This document shows positions 33,701-45,000 of a stretch of DNA of 64,000 nt, in pieces. Numbering within the stretch: position 1 is the first letter of the stretch; the number at the start of each line of letters is the position of its first letter. Under the pieces are notes generated by a model. That model was not told the DNA's origin. It was given only the letters and a program-made list of their open reading frames with translations, and did not search any database. Source of the DNA: Mesostigma viride (lineage: Eukaryota > Streptophyta > Mesostigmatophyceae > Mesostigmatales > Mesostigmataceae); the NCBI GenBank assembly GCA_009746045.1, contig RPFO01000164.1, positions 2,077,400 through 2,141,399 of the forward strand, given 5' to 3'. Both the position numbers and the translations under genes were made by a program.

Positions 33701-36700
33701 AAAGTTCATACAGCAGAAACGACAAAGGAGTCGTGTCATATCTACTTAGGCAGACAAGGCAAACCACGCACATCATCAATAATCCTTTTGATATATAATT
33801 CTGGCCCTGGCCCCTGACATGAGCTCCCCTCCTTTTAAAAACCCAGTCAACCTTCAGTCACTAGGTTACAAGGTTGTGCTAGGAAATGGGCGGCCATTCG
33901 CATCAGCTCACGTGACTCTGCAACTGACCCTTGCATGCGGTGGCACGCTGGTTCTCATCAGCAGGATGTAGCAAGATGCTTCATTGAAAAACCTAACAAA
34001 CTAACTGACTGCTGCTGTCCCTCCCATGCTCTCGCATTATGAATTATATTCTCAACAGAACACGTGGTCGATTCCTCCGGGAAACCCATGCTGGTGGGCA
34101 ACCTTTGGCATGGATGAGGTATCCCACACGCACACACGGCTGCTATTGGCAGGGCCCCTGCAACTGCATGCAAGCGCAGCCCATCTCGCAACGCTCACCT
34201 CAAGCTCTCCTTGTAGCAGGCGATCGCAGCTCTGTGGGGGAGGCACACAAAGCGACAAGCAAGGTGTCTGGCAAGTCAAGTGAGTCGACCACGGACACCT
34301 GGGCAGGTACTGATCAACAGGTGGATGGGCCACGTGACAGGTCGCACATGATCCCATGAGCCTGTCATGGCCGCTCCTGGGTGGGCCCTGTCCAGGGCTA
34401 TCTCATGGCAGACCTTTATCAAGATCTCCCATTCGGCATGGCAAATAGGGACAGGTCTCAAACCAGAAACTGGTCCAAGAAACCACCCAAGTTTTAAACC
34501 CAGAAGCTAAAAACTTGCAGCCCAACGGACCAAGTGCCACCCAAATGACGTCATTCCTCAGCCAAAGTGGGCCCAGGTCGCCAAGACCCTGCAGATGCCT
34601 CCCTCAAGGCAGTTGCCCCCAAAGTACAGGTGTAGACCTTTAACTCAGGTCCAAAAATGCCTAATTATTACAGGGGAAGAAAATTCTGTGCTTGCTCCCC
34701 ATCTGTTTCATGTCATTTAGCACATCTCATATACTTTGACTGCTTGCCCTACTACAGAGACCATATTCATGGTCACAAATCATTTTCATACTGAAAAGAA
34801 TCTAGTTTATAAAATACAAGGCACCACCGGAGTTTATAAAATACAAGGCACCACAATCGTCATGATTCACATTAAAGAACTCTCCAAAGTTCAACAGGAA
34901 CAAAATGGGCGGTCCGCAGCAGTTTACGTGATGCGCGACAGCATCACATTCTGGAACCACGCAAACGAGTCCGCTTTATGCGCGGCATAATGTTTGGCGC
35001 GACGCCTGGTCGATGTGGGATGTAATTCTCTGCCGCTTCATTCGTGTTGTTCCAGAACGTGCTGTTGCAGCGGATTGTATGAATTCGGCACACTACCCTT
35101 TGAGCGCTTGTCGACTTTGCAAAGCTCTTCACATGTGGACGGTGATGAGCATGGTGCATGGTATCTAATTCGTAAGCCTTCTTTGGAAATAACAAGGAAT
35201 GGTGGCCACAATGTTGGTTTCCCCACACGTGCGAGCATTCAAAGTATGTAACAGCATCCCATTGGGTCGGTCATCGGCAGCCGGCACACATTGGTCTCTC
35301 TCTCTCTGCACAAGCACATTGCTACTAACCGTCACACAAAAGCATGCCACGTACCGAACGGCAACCACTGACCGCGGCCGCTGGCTCCACATGCCTCTTG
35401 CGCCCAGACACATACCTCTCATACCCGGTGAGGCAGTAGAGCCGCCCCAGCAGCAGGTTAATGGCCAGCGAGCGGCTTTTGGTGGCCACCATCTCCAACT
35501 GGTGGCAGGTGAGGGAATAAGGACATGGGGGAGCGAGGGAACGGAGCAAAAAACATGAGGGATGAAGTAGGCAGGGGAGAGGGGGAGGCCGGGGACTCAA
35601 AGAAGGAGATGCAGATTGTTAATTACCACCGGCGGTGACTAGACAGAGCCTAGATCACGGCAAGCCCATAATTAAGTTCCAATACAATCCACCGTTGTCG
35701 ATGAATAAATTAGCTTCCAGTCATTAAGTTGGTTATGTTGAGTGATGAGAGAATAACACCCACCAATCATGGTTCTAATTTCACTCGGCCCCTGATGCCT
35801 GTGCACCACCATGGTGACACGCGTATGTGTGGGCCCACCAGCGGCCGTGAACTGCTACAGCACTGCACAGGATGGTCAGATATGAGGCAACCAGCACAGG
35901 CTTGACGTGCAAGGATCCTGACCATGATCACGCTGTTAATCCCACGTATGCCTGGCGTATAATCCTTTAATGAAAGTAGTCACAAGTCACATGTAAGATG
36001 ACCCAGCTGCTGCCACGGGGTGTGTCAAAAGTCTCGTGTGGCACGATCCCACGGTCGCCTCACCTCGGCGAGCGCAGTGCGGTACTCCTTGACGTGCATG
36101 TAGCTGCGCGCCATCTGTAGCTTGATCTGGGCGCAACCACGCACATGGCACAACGTGGCACACCAAGGGAGGTTGGTTACCATAAGTCAGGTCCTATGCA
36201 CCAGCACCGCCGTTCAACCCTTGTGTTATGAGCGGACAAGCAGGTGGATGTCGTGCAAAGAAGAATGCATGGTGGTCAATTAATGAACTAAAGGCACGTG
36301 AATGCATCGCATGGGTACCAATAAAGGAGCCTTCAACCCCTGTACACAGCGAGGAGGGATGTATTGTGGTTGGACAGTGCCCGATGCGATTCTTGACACG
36401 AATGAAAGGGTTTGCGGAACCACAGGCATACCAGGGAGGTGAAGCCAACACCAAGGAGCTGGAGGCGATCCACCACGAATCAGGGGGTTGAAGCCATGAT
36501 GGCAATACTAAGGTTTACACCAGCCGGCAACTATATAGGTACAAAAAGGTTTGCACCAGCATGCAAGTAGATGTGTGCAAGGAGGAAGTGGATAGGAGAG
36601 CCACCGGTACCGAGCAACTCACCGACCATGCTGCTGCATCGAGCATGAGGCAACCCATCCCATGCGATGGCGGGGTGCCCGAAACGCCACGCTGGCAGGT

Positions 36701-38469
36701 TTCGGCCTCCCCCTGTTTCCTCGGCTTCACCCCAGCCATTCCGTCAACAGGTCGATAAACTGTGTGTGCTGCCTCACCGTAGGCCATGGGATCAACATCC
36801 AGGCAGGCTGACTTGCTCGCCTCGGCATGAATCAAGTCAAGCAACGCTCCCCCCCCCCCCCCCGATATCATAACCCGATGACTCTGTGGTCCAACAACAT
36901 CTATTCCCCTCACCGTGGCGCCCAATGGCGATGTCCCTCCTCTCCTTGATCACTTGATTAAAGAGCCCCCCATTTCATCCTTGTGGTTGGGGCAGGGGTT
37001 CCCCCACCTCACCTTTGGCACCGTTTCCTAAGTCTTGTCTTGGCATTGGACAATACCCCCCCCCCCCCCTCACACGCGCAACCCGACAAAATCGTTGTTG
37101 CCCCCTCGCCTTGGCGTCGGACAACTCTTGCCCCCGTCACATTAGTTACCCGACAAAACCATTCCCAGCACCATTCCCAACCCCTCATCTTGAGATCGGA
37201 CAGCAGTTCCCCCTTTATGTTAGTGATTCAATCGGGAGCTTCTCCCTCACCTTAGCGTCGGACAGCAGGCTGGCGCCTGCCCCCCGTCCCCCCGCCAGCG
37301 CTGTCTCCACCTTCTCGGGTGGGGACTTGCGCAGCAGCTGGGTGGCTTGGCGATAGAATACCTGCAGGGACGCAGCAGAAGGGCACACACATGCATGCGG
37401 AGGTCCCAGTAGATGTTAAGGGAATGGAGAATGACCAAACGTTGACATCGGACACATCAGATATTGGCTCCATCGCTGGTATCATGATCGGTTTGGCAAG
37501 CAACCAAGCTGAGCATAGCCAAGGAGGAGGTAGCAGAAAAGCTTGCTCGTGTGGATGGGGCCAACGGTAACCTGTGACGCGAGTATTACATAGGCAGCTT
37601 GCCTAGCCCAGTTTTAGCGGCCTGCAATCCTTTGGCAGCACCATACGTATCTGGAACGACCTTTTGTGCACAAAATTGCATAACAGCAGAAAAAGTGGAC
37701 ACAAAAAAAAATTCTGTGATTCCGAAACCAATCCAGCGAGTCGGTGTCCTCCTCAACCGGGTCGCCAAGGAGAATCGACGTGCGGTTTAGGAAGAGGGTC
37801 GGGCTCGCCTTTCTGCACAGGTTGCATTTCTGCTATGGCTTTGTAGTTTTCCTTGTTTGAGTGAAAAGCGCTGTCTACTGTTTCAACACCGGGTGCAGCA
37901 AAAGGGATTCCTGGCAGGGCATGATAAGCGTACCAATGCACGACGATGTTCTCCTTTTCCTGCCAAGGCGTCGGCCAGAAGTACCTGCGGGCGCAGCCAA
38001 TAAGGACAAGGACCACGAACAAACTGTCAGCAGCGTCCAGCGCGACCCGGGAAGGGGAGTGAATGAGAATGCAACAAAGGCATCGGGGATTGTTGATGTT
38101 TGCGACCTTCCGAGTCTATCAAAGTGCCGCACCAGGTTACGGGATGCGTGTCCTGTCGGCTCCCGCATCCCGCTGGCCGCGAGGAATTGCCCCTGCGGTT
38201 TGATACGTTTTCCCCGTGGACATCATCGCAACCGAACGCACAGCAGAAGCTTTGGATGAGAATATCAACGTTATTGGGAAATGCATCAAGATTTTTCGTG
38301 GACGCGCGCGATATATATATATATATACATATATATTGACAATGCCCTGGGGAGAGGACTTGCACAAAGTTGTGCACAGCGAGCTTACCAGCACCACAGC
38401 GGACTGCCAGATTTCCTGATCAACCAAACTGATCATGGTTTCCAAGAGAAAATCCATTCCTAACAGCAT
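15747..38469 (-). CDS. Anaphase-promoting complex subunit 7 (APC7/CDC TPR subunit), about 20 exons
   Basis: Minus-strand exons, 5' to 3': 38389-38469, 37505-37571, 37456-37475 (tentative), 37251-37361, 36064-36126, 35416-35498, 34199-34231, 33131-33215, 32346-32433, 29387-29460, 28728-28778, 28482-28573, 27233-27347, 21107-21151, 20201-20294, 18847-18995, 17709-17821, 17166-17282, 16193-16253, 15747-15836. Phases join without a stop and give about 543 residues, near the usual APC7 length. Family-typical blocks, in order: LVDQEIWQSAVVL, TKSRSLAINLLLGRLY, AAIACYKESLRQCPY, LSGMDEFALLLRE, LVHDLFQVNSQQPEPWVAAA, ALRRAHALRSDFR, EALAVAKEAAKASP, YYERALELCP, ALGRHYTQALEHFQAALR, and a very acidic C-terminus. 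APC7 is a TPR scaffold of the APC/C ubiquitin ligase. Start: first ATG after an in-frame TAG; a second ATG lies four codons on. Exons 2-3 are least certain. The intron after 32346 needs a GC donor. The 21152-27232 intron holds a minisatellite. Confidence 0.85.
21421..27232. repeat. 31-33-bp minisatellite (about 180 copies) inside an APC7 intron
   Basis: Unit on the plus strand: CTACCCTCAACCACCACTGG followed by CTGCCGTC and a run of 5-7 C. Variant units (CGCACACTCAACC, TTCAACC, CCTCCACTGG, CCGCC or CCATC instead of CCGTC) recur in the same order in separate places, implying block duplication as well as unit-by-unit growth. No unit contains a stop codon on this strand, so frames of 1062 and 2026 codons run through it; they are artefacts. 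The array's right end is the splice donor of the exon at 27233-27347. Confidence 0.97.
31339..31567. repeat. 10-bp tandem repeat (TATCAAAGCG)n in an APC7 intron
   Basis: About 23 copies of TATCAAAGCG with few substitutions (GTT to GCC, CAAA to CGAA). The period is close to one turn of B-DNA, so the AT-rich step recurs on one face of the helix. It lies in the intron between the exons ending at 32346 and 29460. Confidence 0.95.
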
Positions 38470-39095
38470 AACTAGCCACGGAAACCGGTTCTATGACGAA
38501 CGGGTTCACTTGCACGGAGACGCCTCGATCTCCATCATTACTGCTTCATCATGAGAAATCATCAACGTTGCGAAGGTAGTTTACGAATTCTCTCCCATCC
38601 AGCAGCTTAACTATGGCACCAAAAGCTGCTACGTGCAACGTCAAAACGTGATCAATACAGTTGTACCTCATACCACGCAAGAAAACTGGCAGAATGTCCT
38701 TCAGCCATAGCCAGGCGACCAGGAATTATTGAATTTTAAACAGAACGGAATTCGTAGATGGCAGCAGAAAGGGCGGGGGGGCAACGGGCATCGGCAACAG
38801 ATTATTTGCCGGCAAGGGATCTGGGCATCTGGCGACTGGCTGGCGTCTCTAGAGTACGAATGGCAGCATTACTCTATCGAGTTGGGTAATTACGTGGCAG
38901 CACCTGGGCAGCATGCGAAACTATCTCCGGAGAAAACGTGACATCTCTTCCCACTGCGCTGCAAAAAACTCGAAGCTCTGCACGGGACATGGTAGCTCGC
39001 ATACCTGCTCGCCCGAGCATCGATAAACTACAAGAAATAGATAGCATGGCCATTGCGACTTTCTAGCGTAGCTCCACTGCACGTCGAATGCCGAA
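38470..39095. promoter_or_regulatory. Shared 626-bp region between divergent APC7 and aldo/keto reductase genes
   Basis: The start codons of APC7 (minus, 38469) and the reductase-like gene (plus, 39096) face away from each other with 626 bp between them, so both promoters and 5' UTRs must lie here or overlap. No TATA box at a convincing distance was identified. The stretch contains no other coding signal. Two-way transcription is inferred from the layout only. Confidence 0.5.
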
Positions 39096-42000
39096 ATGGG
39101 CTTGGTGGCATTAAGAGTTGCAACTTCCTGTGGCGCTAGACCTGTTGTTTATTCTGCGCACGTTTCCCGCACTCGTGGTTGCCGATCAGAGTCTGCGCCG
39201 GCGGTTCTCTACCCTTCCAAGGAGGAATTCCTAGAACAAAAGGAGAAGGAACGTCGGAGATCTCGAACCAGCACTTTGGGAACCGGCAAACTGCACACGT
39301 TGAAAATTTGTCGGCTGTTAAATGGTGTTTCTGGCGATGATCAGGCTTTGCAGACCGTTATCCAGGGTGTCAAACCAGCATTGGTCGAAGAAGCACTGGT
39401 CGACTACTCGTCCGTCTTAGACCCATACATCGGGGCCAATCGGTGGACTTTCAGCATTGATGGCGATGATTGTAGGTCGCTTTGGCTCTCATCACGCTGG
39501 TGTTGTTTGTTGCATATACTAAACTTCACGTATCCTCGTTTGCTTCATCTGTCAAATTGCTTAGTTTGAGAATCGATGTTACTTGTCCCTGCTTATCTCC
39601 AATTTTTGAAAGTCTTATTTCCCATCTAGACTCCCTTGCCCTGCCGATGGTTATGTCTGTCCACCATGTGTCCCAGTCTCCTACTGCTGCATGAATTTTT
39701 GGCAGTAACTCTTCGATTTTCCCTTTCCTTTTCTCTCAATAGCCAACTAAGAGACTTTTGTGAAAAGGAGGAAACGTCATGAGCCTGTCCAGTTGTTTAA
39801 GTGGCCAATTATCAAAAGGTTTCATGCCAATATACCTTTCCATCCCTTTCCTTGCTCTCCCTTCCTCAGCATGTTCCCTCAATTTTCTGCCTGCATGGAT
39901 ACACACATCGTGGATCAACGTCGTCAGCTATGGCGACCTCGATTCCCCTCCATCGCTTCATAACGCCGCGCTCCTGGCACAGCCTAGTCAGCATGCCAAC
40001 ACTAGAAGATCCCAATGATACTAGCCATGCAAAGTGATACGCGTCCCTGCAATTGCAACTCTCGTTTCTAGTTGCCCGCATAATCCAAATTTGTTCCATG
40101 CCCATGACCCACCCGGCCCATTGTGTAGACGAGCTGGCGGAGCTGCTGTACGGTTGCTTCCGCAGGCGCGTGCTGCAGCAGGCAGGGGAGGAGGTCGGCA
40201 GCCGGCTGCAAGTGTACGTGGGCAGAAGGGCAGCCGCGGGGCCACCTGTGTTCCCGCACTGTAACGGTTTCAATGTTGGCTGAGAGCCATTGTGATGCCC
40301 TATTTCCTGCAGACTGTCTTCCCCTCCACTCAAGGTCAAATGCATGCTTATTGCTGACATCATGCAGAGATGGTGGTCGGATACATATAGTAGCATGTAT
40401 AGTATAGGGATCATACACATATAGTTATAGTATAGTATAGTATAAGGCGGCAACGTATAAACCAACACCTCTACGATGCACAGCATGATGAACAGAAATG
40501 ATGCCTTGGTAGGCCGTACGACCGCCGCCACTACCACACCGTTTTACCTTAGTCTCGGTTACCCTTCATGTGGTCTCTACATCCCTATTCAAGGTGGTTT
40601 CTACATTCCTATTCAACGCGGTTTCTACATCCCCATTCAACGTGGTTGCGCACTCACGTGACAGAGGTGTTGTCGCGCGATCGGCAGAGGCTTGCATGCT
40701 GACCACATGGGTGTCGTTATGGCTGACAGTGGCACGGTGACATGCGGCAGCATGGCATGGGCGCCGCAAGGGCTGAATCTGGTGGTGATCCCATCAACTG
40801 TGCAGACCGTAGCACCTGCCCCCATGGTGACGAGTGCATGGGAATCCCAGTGGGTGCCATGCCATGACACTCTTTAGGGAGCGCTGCGGCCAGTTGGTGT
40901 ATCAGTGTTGCTGCTGGGGTTCCCAGAAAACCCCTCGCCTGCCACGTCCCCTGCAAGGGACAGCGGGAGCAGTCCGCTGTCTGCTGCCCGCTCAAGAACA
41001 GGGGGTACAAGCGCATATAAAGAACTAGCTCCCATGGGAGTTGTGCATGGGACGAGAGGGCCACCTGCCCTCTGGCCCCCAATCGGCTAGAGGTGCCATC
41101 TCCCATCTCTCATCCGCCGCCTTATTACCCATTTCCCGCCATGAACAAGCACCCTGGGAGCCGCAGCCTCGTGTACTGACATGAATACCGGGCAAGCTCA
41201 TCGTCACTTGTATTTTTCTGGAGAAAGGCAGGGGACCTTTGTTATGCTCTGATGGGATGGTTGCACAAAGCTCCCATGGTAACAAGGCATGATCATACTC
41301 TAAGGATGTCCAGTGTACACCAGTGGTGACGCCCTGTCCCCTAGACCTGTGGAATGAACCTGTGGAGGGCCTGACGTGATTGTCATGGGTGACAGATCGA
41401 TAGCGGGGGGCCACGAGGCTACACCCGGACCCCTACGGTTTCGCGATGAACGTCACTGTGTGGTCACTGTGTGTAGCAATCCTGTCTGTAAGCATCATGG
41501 ACAACGGATGCAGGTGTGTGGCCATCGACTTACGAAAGTGTTCGCTTGCGTGTTGCCTAATTTTTGCATCCAACCAACCATGTGTGCCGCATGCGGCCAC
41601 ATGTCAGGTCGACCACCTGGCGGCCCCCAGCCTTTACGCGCATGACAGGGAGCGTGGTGAAGGAAGCGGTGGCTCTCTCGCGCAAGAGGCTGTCCGTGTC
41701 GAAAGTCGACGCGCTGTTCCTGGACTGGTGGGTTGGTGTCGATGGACTGGTGGGTGATGTTAGGTGTCCCTGGACAAAATAGTGGGTTGGTGTCCCTGGA
41801 CTAACTGGTGGGTTGGTGTCACTGGATCAATGAGTTGTGTACCTGGCCTGGCTCAGTTCATTTCCCCTTACTTGTCCATGGCAGCGCTGGTCATCGCAGT
41901 GGTGGTGTGTGTTGCCATGGTTTTAAGCCTGCCTGCGTGTGGACACGAGTGCAGATGTTTGTACGCGCACGTTTGGTGTGTTTCCCAGTAAGTGCACATC

Positions 42001-45000
42001 ATCGCCACCTCATTCCCCTTGACATTGATTGATGCTGCACATTGTCTCTGAGGGGCGTGTGATGGGGACAGACACGAGTAGGGGGTAGCAGAGCCCCACG
42101 CCCCACGCCCCACGCCTCATTGTGTGTAACATGCAACAGCTATTCCTTTGTCCACGACTCAACGTTCTTGCCACAATGTGTGTCCCATGCTCTCTGAAAT
42201 GAATTGAGCTGCTCCCATCTGCTGTCATTTGTCGGCTTCCGTTCATCCCATAGCCTATGTGCCACAGGCTGCAAGTGACCATGCAAGTGACTCTGGCCAT
42301 GCCTCCTGTGTGTGACCTGTCTTATGCGCTTGGGTGGACAGGAGGGATACGGGAAGTAGAGGCTTTCTGGACGCGTTGCTATTTTTGGCAGAACTACGGG
42401 AACAAGGTGGGTGCCATCAGCTGCTCAGAGTAGATGGCCGTTGAGGGCATTGCTTTTGGACAATATTTGTAGCCGCTCTAGGTGGATTGCATCCGTGTCC
42501 TTATAGAAATGTAGGATGTCGAAGCATTTCTGAGCACGTCGATGGTCGATGGATGTGTCGCTTCCCCTGGGCAGTGCCTGTGCCCTCACCATTACATGGT
42601 AGTCTTCCTAATACGGGCTCTGCCTGGGAGTCTGATCCCTGGACCCTGATGAATGCTGCTCTCTGTGGCTGCACGGAAACGATTTATCCTTAGCATCTGG
42701 CTGTCCTGGCCTTTGCAAACATTATAAGTATGGACTCCTGGCAATCAGCTCTGGGCTCTGCATATTCATGCGCCGTGTGCTTCTTATCAAGATCTAGTAG
42801 TACGACAAGCCGCCTGTCTATATCTGAGAGGTGCCAGTACGTGACGTAGGAAATTGCAAGGGCTGTGGGGGGCTGTGATTTCGAATTCTTAAAACAAACA
42901 ATGGGGAGTAGCGGAAGCCGTCGGGCTTGCGGGAACCATGCAACGGCACGCACGTGAGATGCAACGGCACACACATGAGATGCAACGGCGCACACGTGAG
43001 ATGCAACGGCACGCACGTGAGATGCAACGGCACGCACGTGAGATGCAATGGCACACACGTGAGATGCAACGGCGCACACGTGAGATGGGGTCAACCAAAC
43101 TTGTCTTATTTGCTTCTTGCCTGGGCCATGCGGTTAGCATTGTATTGAATTGTATTGAATAGCATTGTATTGAATTATTTGTCTGTTAGCATTATCGTGT
43201 GCATGAGAAGTCTGGGCCATGCGGTATTTCGGGTATCGGGGTGACTGGTTTAAGGCCCTGTCTATAAAGCATTCGTTTAATGGCACACAGTTGTCTGCAT
43301 GTCGTCGACGATTATAAACATTGTGGTTACGATTGCCTGCGCCTACTCACGTTGATGCCTGCACACAGTTGAGGATGTCAACTTTTCAAGATTTATACTG
43401 GCTGTGTTGGTCCGCAGGCAAGATCGGTGTCACCAGCGTCACCAACTTCAACAGTCCACAGCTGCAGCTGGCTTTTGAGAAAGAGACCGGCATTGTGGCC
43501 AACAAGGTGGGTGTACTGCCAGTTATGTGGCTGGTGACACACATGGTGGGCGGTTGCACACAAGGTGGGGGGTGGCACACAAGGTGGCTGGTGGTTAAGT
43601 TAAGGAACAGTGTTCCTGGTATAAACTTATGTATGAGATTATCTCCATTGCTTAATGGTTAGTGGCACGCAATGTGCGTGGTGTGCCTCTTCAGACAGAA
43701 AAAGGTGTTCTCCTGATGCAATGCACTAAGTGCATCGCATGACAGGGAGTGCATGACATCGGTATCGTGGGACTGTCAGAAAGTCACACATTGGGCCCCC
43801 AGGTAGGAAGCAGCTTCACGGACTTCGTTAGCTTCGCGAATTAGTGAAAACAATCGTAATCAGGTTGCGTATGTCGGGGGTGGGCTGTGCACTTGTGGGC
43901 TGCGCCCATCGGTATGCGGAAAAAATAGTTAATTAATGAAGCGGTAAGCGGAAAGAATAGTTCATTAATGAAGCGGTGTGCGGACATACGCATGGGGATG
44001 GACAGCTGCTAGTGTGATCATGGCTGCCTGTTGCGTGGGTAAGGAGCTTGCAGAGACAGGTCTTCAACAGGACCGTGGCTAGAATGCGCAACGGATCAGC
44101 AGGTTTCTAAATTCTAACTATACCGCATCGTGTGGCTGCATGTGGTTGCATGCATTTGGGTGTGCATGTGGGCTTGCATGTGGGCGTGCATTTTCCTGGG
44201 GGCGTGCAGGTGCACTACTCCATGATCGACCGGCGAGCCGGCGAGGATTTGAGGGAACTGTGCAGCTACATTGGCGTACAAATGATCGCGTGAGTATGGG
44301 CGTTTGAAATGACCATCTGGCTCCCCTGCCGCGCCACACAGCTGAGCACCAGGCATGTTGGGGTGTTTTTTTGTTGTTTTTTTTCCTTCTCGGGCATGCA
44401 TCAGACACATGCGCAGTGAGCCACGGAAAGTAGCTAAGGCGGGGCTACATCTCAAATTGTCTGGTTGTGGGATAGATTGTGGGATAGATTATGTAGAGTA
44501 TTGTGTAGATTGTGTGGAGTACTGAGCAAGTACTTGCATATTGTACGGTGCAACCACGAAGATTGTCGCACACTTACAATGCAGACATGTAGTACAACGC
44601 AGATGCAGTCATGCGTAGACCTGGCACACAAGTTGCCAGTCTTACGATTGTATAGCTAATGTAGATGCGACCGCTTTGCGAGGAAACCCAAACCATAGGT
44701 GAGATCGGGTTCCAATTGTCTAATTAGGGCTGCCCAGTATCCACACAACCGTCTCCCGTGTTTCAGCTACGTGCATTGGATTAGTATCCTGTGTTGCAAG
44801 CCCGGTGTCCTGGAACCGCCTGCTGTTGATAAACGGCCCTCGCAGCAGCCACTGCCCTGTATGGCCACGCCTGGCCTGCGCTATAGGGCAGACAGGCCAG
44901 TGTCCATTTCTTGGGGGGTCTATTTTGTTAGTTCCAGCGCCCACTCGTATTGCCGCCTTGCACCTTGGTCTCGACGCAGGCCACCCATGGCGTGTGTCCG

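Noticed and set aside
42938-43162. CRISPR-like regular repeats
   Set aside because: 21-bp units are directly adjacent with no spacers, in a eukaryotic intron; an ordinary minisatellite. The 173-bp and 120-bp arrays likewise have no spacers.
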